DNA from: Erythrobacter sp. UBA1916
GTDB lineage: Bacteria; Pseudomonadota; Alphaproteobacteria; Sphingomonadales; Sphingomonadaceae
Length of the DNA stretch: 64,000 bases
Assembly: GCA_002337385.1 (NCBI GenBank)
Contig: DDFY01000032.1
Coordinates: forward strand, 62,001 to 126,000
Direction: 5' to 3'
The position numbers and the translations under genes are program-made. Positions 49,609-57,122 of this stretch are shown one piece after another (positions within the stretch are counted from its first letter, which is position 1; every line of letters starts with the position of its first letter). The notes beneath the pieces are model-generated. The model was not told where the DNA came from. It made no database searches and worked only from the letters and a program-made list of their open reading frames with translations.

Positions 49609-51009
49609 TCAGGCGCAGCGTTCGGCTCCGGCGGCCATGTTGTGTTTCTGCATCCTGTAGCGCAGCTTTTCCCGCGTCGTGCCCAGCACACGGGCGGATG
49701 CCACGACATTTCCATTTTCGCGCTCAAGCACTGCCTCGATCAGGCGCATTTCGGCCTCATCGAGAGATACACTGCCATCGAGCGGGATGATTACCGCATT
49801 GCCAACATCGGCATTGGTCTGGCCGCTGGATGCGCGCTGATGGCCCAGAGCGACGTCGTCAGTATCGAGCACCGGCCCGTCCGCTAGCAGCACCGCGCGC
49901 TCCAGCACATTGCGGAGCTCACGCACGTTGCCCGGCCAGGCATAGCTGCGAAAGCTTGCCAGAAGATCCTTCGACAGACCCTTTATCGAGGTTCCGCAAC
50001 TGGCATTCAGCTCGGCAACGATCAGCTGGCTCAAATGTTCGATATCGCCGGTCCTCTCGCGCAGTGGCGGCAGGCTGATCTCGAACACCGACAGCCGATG
50101 GAAGAGGTCTTCGCGGAAGTCTCCGTCCTCCACCATTTGCCGCAGGTCGCGGTTTGACGCGCTCAGTACCTGAATGTCGACCTGTACAGCCTTCTCACCG
50201 CCAACCCGGCGAAACTCGCGTTCCTCGATCGCCTTCAGCAGCTTGACCTGGATTGCGAGATCCATCTCGCCGATTTCGTCGAGGAACAAGGTGCCGCCGT
50301 TGGCTTGCTCAAGCAGGCCCTTGTGCTGCCCTTTGGCACCGGAGAAGCTGCCCGCTTCGTGCCCGAACAGTTCGGATTCGAGCAGCTCGGTGGGGATTGC
50401 TGCACAGTTGAACTCTACAAACGGCTGTCCTGCGCGGGGGCCGGCATAGTGCAGGATACGCGCTGCCAGTCCCTTGCCGGATCCGGTTTCCCCCTGGATC
50501 AGCAGGCTGGTGAAGGGGACATTGCACAGCTTGCCGATCAGCTTGCGCACGGCTGCGGCCTGATCGCTCTGGCCCACGAAGCTCTCAAGGCTGTACTTGC
50601 TCGCGGCCTGGCGCGCTGAGCGGTCGATCTGCTTCTGCGCCTTGCCGCCACGGGCAGCTGCCGCCATGGCCAGGTCCAGCTTGCCTTCGTCCATTGGCTT
50701 GGTCAGGAAATCAACGGCGCCCAGTTCAATCGCGCGGTTGATACTCGGCGTCTGGCCATAGCCCGAAAGGAACACCCATTCGGCCTTCAGCCCTTCCTCG
50801 CGATATTCCTCCAGCAGCTTCAGACCATCGCCATCGGGCAGATTGAGATCAGACAGCACCACGTCAGGGTCGATCGAGTTCTTGAACAGGAAGAAACGGG
50901 CCTCGGCTGCAGAGCTTGCCAAGGTGACATTCCAGCCTGACCGCTCAAACCGCTTCTTGAGCTGTGAGCCCAGCAGCTTTTCGTCTTCGATGATGAGAAG
51001 GTCGGTCAT
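49609..51009 (-). CDS. NtrC-family sigma54-activating response regulator (466 aa)
   Basis: Receiver domain with phospho-acceptor Asp54 (LSDLNLPDGDG), acidic pocket at IIEDE and Lys104 (FLTKPM). AAA+ domain with Walker A GETGSGKG (173-180), Walker B GTLFLDE (239-245), and the sigma54-contact loop reading GSFSGA (220-225) instead of GAFTGA. C-terminal Fis-type helix-turn-helix with NVVASARVLGTTREKLRYRM. Its stop is 3 bases from an activator repeat. The upstream histidine kinase is its cognate partner (3-base gap). Five sigma54 promoters surround it, all probable targets. Confidence 0.95.
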   Translation of the reverse strand: MTDLLIIEDEKLLGSQLKKRFERSGWNVTLASSAAEARFFLFKNSIDPDVVLSDLNLPDGDGLKLLEEYREEGLKAEWVFLSGYGQTPSINRAIELGAVDFLTKPMDEGKLDLAMAAAARGGKAQKQIDRSARQAASKYSLESFVGQSDQAAAVRKLIGKLCNVPFTSLLIQGETGSGKGLAARILHYAGPRAGQPFVEFNCAAIPTELLESELFGHEAGSFSGAKGQHKGLLEQANGGTLFLDEIGEMDLAIQVKLLKAIEEREFRRVGGEKAVQVDIQVLSASNRDLRQMVEDGDFREDLFHRLSVFEISLPPLRERTGDIEHLSQLIVAELNASCGTSIKGLSKDLLASFRSYAWPGNVRELRNVLERAVLLADGPVLDTDDVALGHQRASSGQTNADVGNAVIIPLDGSVSLDEAEMRLIEAVLERENGNVVASARVLGTTREKLRYRMQKHNMAAGAERCA

Positions 51010-51012
51010 GGC

Positions 51013-52488
51013 TTATTCCTCTGCACTGCTGGGATGACAAGGCAGCGCTATTACTGTTCTGGCACCGCCGCCTTGTGCCTGTTCAAGGCGCAACGTCCCG
51101 CCGAGATTGTCGATCAGGCGTTGCAGGATCGATAGCCCCAGGCCGCTGCCGCCCTCCTTGTCGGTATTGAACGGACGAATGCCATTGCGCAGAATGTCCT
51201 CGGGATAGCCCGGGCCGCTATCCTCGAAGGCAAGCGTCATGCGTCCGTCGGCGATCTCTCCGTCGACCACGATCTTTCCGCCAGCCTTGCCCATGGCCTG
51301 GGCCGAGTTTCGCAAGATATTGAGAATGGCCTGACGCAGGCTGTCTTGCGGCAGCAGAACCTCAGTGTCCGGGACATTGAGCTCGAAGGCAATCGGCTGA
51401 TCGCTTTCGTAGCCAAACAGCGTGATCATGTCGCGGCACAGGCCTGCAACGGAACCGGGGGAAAGGGTTTCTTTCATGTTCGGCGTGCGGGCTAGCAGGC
51501 CGTTAAGCAGGCGGTTCACCCGTTCCAGTTCGTCGAGAATGAGATCGATAACCTCGATCTTGTCGGGCATCACGATATCTTCACGCAGGTTCCTCAAGGC
51601 GACGGTAATGCCGGAGAGAGGATTGCGAAGCTCGTGCGCTACGCGGGCAGAAAACTCTCCGATGGCCGACAGCTGCTCGGCCTGTGCGAGATGCCGTTGC
51701 ACCCGTATGAGACTGTCACTGGCCACCTGCACCTGATGTTCCAGATTCTGCTGCCTGGCCGCGTTTTCCTGCTCAACTTCTCGCAGCTGCACCACCATGG
51801 CGTTGTAGTGCTTGATCACCGGGTAAATGGGTGTGCCCGCGGCGGGTAGCTCGACCTGATCGAGCTTGGAATTGCGCACGTTTTCGAGCATTTCCGACAG
51901 GCTCGCCGACCAGGAGAAGTATCTTCGGCGGAAGATGGCCAGCGCGACAAGCAGGATTGTCGGCACCGCTATGAGCGAGAATATCGCGATCATGAGCTCG
52001 CGTTGGGCAGTCGCGCGCGTTTGCGTTATCGCGACGCGCTGAACTTCGTTCTCTTGCCGGAGCGCTTCTTCCATCACCTGGTTTGCAGCGGCCAGATTCT
52101 CCTCGATGCTGTAGCCGTCACGAACGAGGAAGCGCTGGGCTGACATAATCCTCTGCGGTGTCGCCACGTGCAAATGGCCGTCGTCTTTCAGGATCTTCTG
52201 CAGGTCCTGACTGATCTTTTCGACCGCTTTGGCGTCTGGGCGATCTTTGTGCGAGATTTCGCTCAGCAAAGCGGATTGAATGTCGAGGCTGACGTTGTGC
52301 AGATTTTGCAGGTGTGTCAGGTGTCGCTCAAGCGGGGCGAGCCTTTCCGTTGACGCCCAGGCAAGATAGACCAGCGCCAGCAGCGACAGCAGAACAGCCA
52401 GCAGGACCATGCCCGCGGCCAAGAAAGCAGGGCGCGTCATACGCCAGCGCCAGCGATCTCCGTCTGTCCGATTGTCGATGTCTGCCAT
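51013..52488 (-). CDS. Membrane sensor histidine kinase, partner of the sigma54 regulator (491 aa)
   Basis: Two membrane helices (about residues 20-42 and 169-190) enclose a ~125-residue helical periplasmic domain, a four-helix-bundle-like sensor. A coiled coil follows (EVEQENAARQQNLEHQVQVA). His285 lies in ARVAHELRNPLSGI, the phosphorylated H-box. The ATPase has the N-box NILRNSAQAM, G1 EDSGPGYPED and G2 GGSGLGLSILQ. This organisation matches NtrB/PrsK-type kinases. The signal is unknown; a periplasmic or membrane stress is plausible because all targets are envelope proteins. Confidence 0.93.
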   Translation of the reverse strand: MADIDNRTDGDRWRWRMTRPAFLAAGMVLLAVLLSLLALVYLAWASTERLAPLERHLTHLQNLHNVSLDIQSALLSEISHKDRPDAKAVEKISQDLQKILKDDGHLHVATPQRIMSAQRFLVRDGYSIEENLAAANQVMEEALRQENEVQRVAITQTRATAQRELMIAIFSLIAVPTILLVALAIFRRRYFSWSASLSEMLENVRNSKLDQVELPAAGTPIYPVIKHYNAMVVQLREVEQENAARQQNLEHQVQVASDSLIRVQRHLAQAEQLSAIGEFSARVAHELRNPLSGITVALRNLREDIVMPDKIEVIDLILDELERVNRLLNGLLARTPNMKETLSPGSVAGLCRDMITLFGYESDQPIAFELNVPDTEVLLPQDSLRQAILNILRNSAQAMGKAGGKIVVDGEIADGRMTLAFEDSGPGYPEDILRNGIRPFNTDKEGGSGLGLSILQRLIDNLGGTLRLEQAQGGGARTVIALPCHPSSAEE

Positions 52489-52635
52489 TCAATGGATCCT
52501 TACGCGATCTGTCAGTCTCGCTTTGCCGAGCCTGTATCAACGTACAAGCAAGAAGCAGACCAAGCTTGCAGGAACGCGTTTACGGTTGCGTTCTGCGAGC
52601 CGGAGCCAGCTTGCGACAATAGCGAAGTGTCTGGT

Positions 52636-52672
52636 TGGTTCAAATCAACCAGCGCCGCGGTGAATTTCCACC
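52636..52672. promoter_or_regulatory. Tandem upstream activator sites between kinase and secreted paralogs
   Basis: TGGTTCAAATCAACCA (52636-52651) and a weaker GGTGAATTTCCACC (52659-52672). They lie 90 and 69 bases upstream of the sigma54 promoter at 52741. The region 52489-52848 contains no gene. They might also act on the divergent kinase operon, but I find no sigma54 core on that side. Confidence 0.65.
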
Positions 52673-52740
52673 ACTTCCATCACATCGCCGCCATCTGCTC
52701 TTCTGGGTAATTTCCATGAATATCAGTCGGGTATGCGTTC

Positions 52741-52756
52741 TGGCACACCTATTGCT
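52741..52756 (+). promoter_or_regulatory. Sigma54 (-24/-12) promoter for the tandem secreted paralogs
   Basis: TGGCACA-CCTA-TTGCT, a full match to the consensus. Predicted start near 52768, 80 bases before the ATG at 52849. Confidence 0.87.
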
Positions 52757-52848
52757 TTGAGGGGGCCATCGGCACGCGGAACTGCCATTTCACAGGTTTC
52801 CAATCGCATTCCGCGACGATCGAACTGGCAATGGAAAGGAATGCACTG

Positions 52849-53280
52849 ATGAAAAAGCCATCGCTCAGAATGTTACCAGGCATTGCAATCGGCCTGGCAG
52901 TCGCATTGGTTGGAACCGGCGCAGCAGCGCAGTCAGCTCCGCCCGCTGGTGCGATGCAGAGTGTTGCTCCGCGGCGCCCCGCCAATCAGGCGATGACACA
53001 ACCGGGCCAATTCGTTCTCAACGGCGACAGTGACGTCGAACTCGTTCGTTTCTCGACCCCGCACGACATGCTCGTCTGCCTGCCTCCGCGCATGGATGTT
53101 CACGGGCGGCCAGACCTCCAGGGGCCGGAACTCTATCCGATCGTCATCGCATGGGATGATGAGGTCGGAGAGGTCTGGCCGGGCGATTGCCTCGGCTTCG
53201 ACGCAGCGAAAGTCACCGTGCGCCCGTCTCCGGCCATGCCGTCCGGCGATCACGTCGTCGGCCAAGTCTACTTGTTCTGA
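52849..53280 (+). CDS. Small secreted protein, first of two tandem paralogs (143 aa)
   Basis: Signal peptide (GIAIGLAVALVGTGAAAQS), then a proline-rich linker and a ~80-residue domain: VELVRFSTPHDMLVCLPPRM, PIVIAWDDEVGEVWPGDCLG and FDAAKVTVRP. The second paralog shares the same blocks, including both cysteines (LVC and GDC), which may form a disulfide. AAGGA precedes the ATG by about eight bases. It sits behind a sigma54 promoter with two activator sites. I do not recognise the family; the protein is periplasmic and probably stress-induced. Confidence 0.7.
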   Translation: MKKPSLRMLPGIAIGLAVALVGTGAAAQSAPPAGAMQSVAPRRPANQAMTQPGQFVLNGDSDVELVRFSTPHDMLVCLPPRMDVHGRPDLQGPELYPIVIAWDDEVGEVWPGDCLGFDAAKVTVRPSPAMPSGDHVVGQVYLF

Positions 53281-53324
53281 TCCACCCTCAAAGTTTTGCA
53301 GATTATTAGCGAAGGAGAATGACA

Positions 53325-53741
53325 ATGCGTATTTTTGGAAAGACAGCTCTTGGTCTCAGCATTGCAGCCGCCGTTCTGGCAGGTGCAGCCGGTCCCGCAC
53401 TCGCTCAGACCGAGCAGCTTGAAGGCCCGCGCCCTGACGACCCGCTGATCGCCGACGCAATTCTGCCCCACAACCAGTTCGCGATCTACAACGACCAGGA
53501 GGTCGAGCTGATCCGCTACAAGACGGTTCGCGATGTCGAGATTTGCATCGCGCGTCCCGATCCCGACACGGTGTTCGGCACCAAGACCGCAGTGCCTGTG
53601 GAGGTGCAGTGGGACAATGACACCGGTGAGATCTGGCCGGGCAACTGCCTGTCGTTCGATGCCAAGCAGGTGAAGGTCCGGGCGGCTCAGCCTCTGCCTG
53701 ACGACACTGAACTGCTCGGGACGTTCAAGGTTATTCACTGA
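53325..53741 (+). CDS. Small secreted protein, second tandem paralog (138 aa)
   Basis: Signal peptide MRIFGKTALGLSIAAAVLAG..ALAQ. The domain VELIRYKTVRDVEICIARPD, VPVEVQWDNDTGEIWPGNCL and SFDAKQVKVRAA is clearly homologous to the preceding protein, with the W-P-G-x-C motif kept. The ATG at 53325 has AAGGAG seven bases upstream; the ATG at 53319 is too close. It is 44 bases after the first paralog, same transcript. A hairpin at 53832 probably ends the operon. Function unknown. Confidence 0.72.
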   Translation: MRIFGKTALGLSIAAAVLAGAAGPALAQTEQLEGPRPDDPLIADAILPHNQFAIYNDQEVELIRYKTVRDVEICIARPDPDTVFGTKTAVPVEVQWDNDTGEIWPGNCLSFDAKQVKVRAAQPLPDDTELLGTFKVIH

Positions 53742-53831
53742 TCGTTCCAGCAGAGGCGAGCGGGAGTCCTCCTCACTCATACCCCTTATAGGAGGGCCCC
53801 GTTCGCCAACCCGTCTGAAAGACCAGCATAG

Positions 53832-53859
53832 GAGCAGGGTACGATCTCGTGCCCTGCTC
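53832..53859 (+). terminator. Hairpin after the secreted paralogs
   Basis: GAGCAGGGTACGA pairs with TCGTGCCCTGCTC (13 bp, one G-T wobble). Only TTG follows, so it is a weak intrinsic terminator or a stability element. It lies 90 bases after the last stop. Confidence 0.5.
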
Positions 53860-53930
53860 TTGTGCATTCCGGGGCCGCCGCCGTGGTGATCGTCACCTCG
53901 GTGCTGTGCGCGCCGCTGGGTTTTGCCATG

Positions 53931-53946
53931 TGGTTCATATCAACCA
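53931..53946. promoter_or_regulatory. Upstream activator site before the DUF1269 gene
   Basis: TGGTTCATATCAACCA, a 16-base inverted repeat with one mismatched pair, 85 bases upstream of the sigma54 promoter at 54031. It differs at two bases from the 52636 site and at one from the perfect palindrome at 47914. Confidence 0.7.
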
Positions 53947-54030
53947 GAGCACCCACCAAAGCCGGGCTGTGGTTCCCTGATTTTTGCGCTGAAATCAAAA
54001 AACTGCAGAAAAATCATAATCTTGTTAGTC

Positions 54031-54046
54031 TGGCATGCTCAATGCA
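54031..54046 (+). promoter_or_regulatory. Sigma54 (-24/-12) promoter for the DUF1269 gene
   Basis: TGGCATG-CTCA-ATGCA: GG and GC at correct spacing, with the same ATGCA variant of the -12 element as the DUF6491 promoter. Predicted start near 54058, 50 bases before the ATG. Confidence 0.75.
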
Positions 54047-54107
54047 TTGCACCGGGCACGCACGGGAAGCCCCGTGACTGCTACCGTGAATGTAAAGGAC
54101 CAATCTC

Positions 54108-54638
54108 ATGAAAGAACTGATCGTCATCGGCTATCAGAACCCCGAAAAAGCCGAAGAGGCGCGCGAAACCTTGTTGGAAATGTCTCGCGAATATCTTGTC
54201 GATGTATCCGATGCCGTTGTCGCCACCGTCAACGAGAAGGGGAAGATCAAGCTTAATCAGATGGTCAACCTCTGGGCTGCCGGTGCGGCTGGCGGGTCTT
54301 TCTGGGGGCTGCTCATCGGTCTGCTGTTCTTCCACCCGCTGTTTGGTGTTGTGGTTGGCGCGTCGGCCGGTGCGCTTGGCGGTGCGCTCGGCGACTACGG
54401 TATCGATGATCCCTTCATGCGCCGGGTTACCGAGATGCTGAAGCCCGGCCAGGCCGCGCTGTTCGTGATGAGCCGTGAGCCGATGTCCGACCGGGTCGTC
54501 GAAGAACTTGCCAGCCTTGGTGGAGAGGTGGTTCGCACCAACCTCGATAGCGAGAAGGAACAGGCCGTTCGCGACGCCTTCGCCGCCGCCCACGAGGAAG
54601 TGTCGCAGGCTCATGATGAGAATGCGCCCGCAGTCTGA
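54108..54638 (+). CDS. DUF1269 family membrane protein (176 aa)
   Basis: Seen: MKELIVIGYQNPEKAEEARE at the N-terminus, the family's central hydrophobic hairpin (LWAAGAAGGSFWGLLIGLLF and GVVVGASAGALGGALGDYGI, about residues 57-105) and the C-terminal PGQAALFVMSREPMSDRVVE. This is the DUF1269 layout, often stress-induced and membrane-bound. It has a dedicated sigma54 promoter and activator site. It is similar in design to the YflT-like protein at 48188, another predicted target. No ribosome site is strong; GGACC precedes the ATG. Confidence 0.78.
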   Translation: MKELIVIGYQNPEKAEEARETLLEMSREYLVDVSDAVVATVNEKGKIKLNQMVNLWAAGAAGGSFWGLLIGLLFFHPLFGVVVGASAGALGGALGDYGIDDPFMRRVTEMLKPGQAALFVMSREPMSDRVVEELASLGGEVVRTNLDSEKEQAVRDAFAAAHEEVSQAHDENAPAV

Positions 54639-54893
54639 AACCCTCCTAACGAGGCTGAAGGCTCGACGTATCGGCAATAGTCAGGTGTGATCGCGGCCCA
54701 GAGAGATGCCGGACACCAGCCGCACCGGCTGGCCGGCCAATCCCTCGTCGCCAGCCGTGGGTGGTACATGAACTGATCATCCCGGAAGGGGCAATGCGGC
54801 ACCACCCCGGCTCATTGCCCTTTCCGGCATTTGGTTACATCTGATCCTGTTGGGGCTATCCGAGCCTACACCCTTGCGTTATCGCTGCAGGTC

Positions 54894-57122
54894 ATGACTC
54901 ATCGGTGGCATTGGATAGCAGCCTTGGCATTAGTATCGGGCGCAGCGCAGGCTCAGGACAACGAACCCGAAGAGCTTACGCTCGATGCGGTATATGGCAG
55001 CCCTTCGCTTTCCGGCTCTGCGCCGCGCGGGCTGCAGCTTTCGCCCGATGGCCGCTATGCCACACTGCTGAAGCCGCGCGCCGACGATCGCCAGCGCTAT
55101 GACCTGTGGGCGATCGACACTGCCACCGGCGAAGAGCGGATGCTGGTCGACAGCGAGGCGCTGGGCGGGCGCGAAATCTCCGAGGAGGAGAAGATGCGCC
55201 GCGAGCGGATGCGGCTGGCGGGCACGCGCGGGATCATCTCCTATGACTGGGGGCCCGACGGCAAGGCGCTGCTGGTGCCCATCGACGGCGACCTGTGGCT
55301 GGCCCCGCTTAACGGCGAACCACGCCAGCTGACCGACACCGAGGCAGGCGAACTCGACGCCAAGCTGTCCGAAACGGGCCGCTATGCGAGCTTCGTGCGC
55401 AACGGCGATCTCTATGTCGTGGAAACCGCCGATGGCGCCGAGCACCGCCTGACCGACAGCGCCACCGATACCGTGACCTGGGGGTCGGCCGAATTCGTCG
55501 CGCAGGAGGAGCTGGACCGCTCCAGCGGGCACTGGTGGAGCCCGGATGACAGCCGCCTCGCGGTCGCGCGGGTCGATGAGAGCGATGTGGACGTGGTCCA
55601 GCGGCTGGCGATCGGGGCGGAAGGCTCCGCGCTGATTGCGCAACGCTATCCGCGTGCGGGCACCGACAACGCGCTGGTCGAGCTTTACGTGATGCGGCCC
55701 GATGGCAGCGACCGGGTCAAGGTCGACCTCGGGGACAATCCCGACATCTATCTCGCCCGTGTTTACTGGTCGGCGGACGGCAAGACGCTGTGGGTTGGCC
55801 GCCTTAGCCGTGACCAGAAGCGGCTTGATCTGTTGGAAGTCGACCCTGACACCGGCGCATCGGAAGTGCTGTTTAGCGAAACGTCCGACACCTTCGTCAA
55901 CCTCGCGACGAGCGGGTTCGGGCAGGGCGGCGAGGCTGGCCTGCGCGCGCTCAAGGGGGGCGGTTTCCTGTGGCTGTCGGAGCGCGATGGCTACATGCAC
56001 CTTTATCGCTGGAAAGATGGCGAACTGACCCAGCTCACCAGCGGCGACTGGGTGGTGAGCGGGCTTGCCGGTGTCGATGAGGCGAACGGCCTTGCCTATG
56101 TCACCGGCAACCGCGAAACACCGCTCGAACGGCATATCTATGCGGTGCAGCTCGATGGCACGGGCGAACCGCAGCGCCTTACCGAACGTGGCTACTGGAA
56201 CAGCGGCTCGCTTGACCGCACCGGCACGCGGCTGATTATCCAGCGGCAGAGCCCGCTGCAGCCGCCGCAGGTTTATCTCGCCGACAACACGGGCGAGCGG
56301 CTCGAATGGATCGAGCAAAACGCCATTACGCCAGACCATCCCTTCGCGCCCTATTCCGCGCTGCTGACCGAGCCGGAATTCGGCACGCTCACCGCGTCCG
56401 ATGGGCAGGTGCTGCACTGGGAGGTGATGAAGCCCGAGGGCGAAGGCCCGTTCCCGGTGCTTTTCGAGGTCTATGGCGGCCCCCACGCACAACGCGTGGC
56501 ACGCTACTGGGTCTCGCCGCTTGATCGCTGGTGGGTCGAACAGGGCTATGCCATCTTCCGCCTCGACAACCGCGGCTCAGGCAATCGCGGGCGCGCTTTC
56601 GAGGAGCCGATCTATCAAGCACTCGGCACGGTCGAGGTCGAGGATCAGCTCGCCGGGCTCAAGTGGCTCAAGCAGCAGAGCTGGGCCGATGCTGACCGGA
56701 TCGTGGTCGATGGCTGGTCCTATGGCGGCTATATGACACTGAAGCTGCTTGAGGCGGCACCCGGTGCCTTCGCCGGGGGCATCTCCGGCGCGCCGGTGAC
56801 GCAGTGGGACCTTTACGACACCGCCTATACCGAGCGCTATCTGGGCGATCCGCGCGAGGTGCCGCAAGTTTACGAGGCGGCTGACGCGCTGCCGCGTGCG
56901 GGCGACATTGCCGATCCGCTGCTGGTGATCCACGGCATGAGCGACGACAACGTGGTGTTCGACAATTCCGTGCGGTTGTTCGCGGCTCTGCAACAGGCGC
57001 GCGTGCCGTTCGACACTGCCGTCTATCCGGGGCAGGCACACGGGTTTCAGGGCAAGGATATCCTGATCCATCGCACGCTGACGATGCAGGACTTCCTCGA
57101 CCGCGTTACGGCTGCGGACTGA
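54894..57122 (+). CDS. Dipeptidyl peptidase IV, family S9 (742 aa)
   Basis: Signal peptide (WIAALALVSGAAQAQ), an N-terminal eight-blade propeller with repeated SPDGRYA- and SADGKTL-type strands, and the motif WGSAEFVAQEELDRS, whose Glu pair binds the substrate N-terminus in DPP IV. The C-terminal alpha/beta hydrolase has GWSYGGYM (nucleophile Ser), MSDDNV (Asp) and GQAHGF (His). It releases X-Pro dipeptides from peptides in the periplasm. The start at 54894 is the one that gives a signal peptide. Its 3' end overlaps the convergent nucleotidase gene by 17 bases. Confidence 0.92.
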   Translation: MTHRWHWIAALALVSGAAQAQDNEPEELTLDAVYGSPSLSGSAPRGLQLSPDGRYATLLKPRADDRQRYDLWAIDTATGEERMLVDSEALGGREISEEEKMRRERMRLAGTRGIISYDWGPDGKALLVPIDGDLWLAPLNGEPRQLTDTEAGELDAKLSETGRYASFVRNGDLYVVETADGAEHRLTDSATDTVTWGSAEFVAQEELDRSSGHWWSPDDSRLAVARVDESDVDVVQRLAIGAEGSALIAQRYPRAGTDNALVELYVMRPDGSDRVKVDLGDNPDIYLARVYWSADGKTLWVGRLSRDQKRLDLLEVDPDTGASEVLFSETSDTFVNLATSGFGQGGEAGLRALKGGGFLWLSERDGYMHLYRWKDGELTQLTSGDWVVSGLAGVDEANGLAYVTGNRETPLERHIYAVQLDGTGEPQRLTERGYWNSGSLDRTGTRLIIQRQSPLQPPQVYLADNTGERLEWIEQNAITPDHPFAPYSALLTEPEFGTLTASDGQVLHWEVMKPEGEGPFPVLFEVYGGPHAQRVARYWVSPLDRWWVEQGYAIFRLDNRGSGNRGRAFEEPIYQALGTVEVEDQLAGLKWLKQQSWADADRIVVDGWSYGGYMTLKLLEAAPGAFAGGISGAPVTQWDLYDTAYTERYLGDPREVPQVYEAADALPRAGDIADPLLVIHGMSDDNVVFDNSVRLFAALQQARVPFDTAVYPGQAHGFQGKDILIHRTLTMQDFLDRVTAAD

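Noticed and set aside
52489..52635. A sigma54 promoter for the kinase/regulator operon on the minus strand
   Set aside because: No TGGC-N8-TTGC-type core is found between the kinase start and the activator sites, so these sites are assigned to the plus-strand paralogs only.
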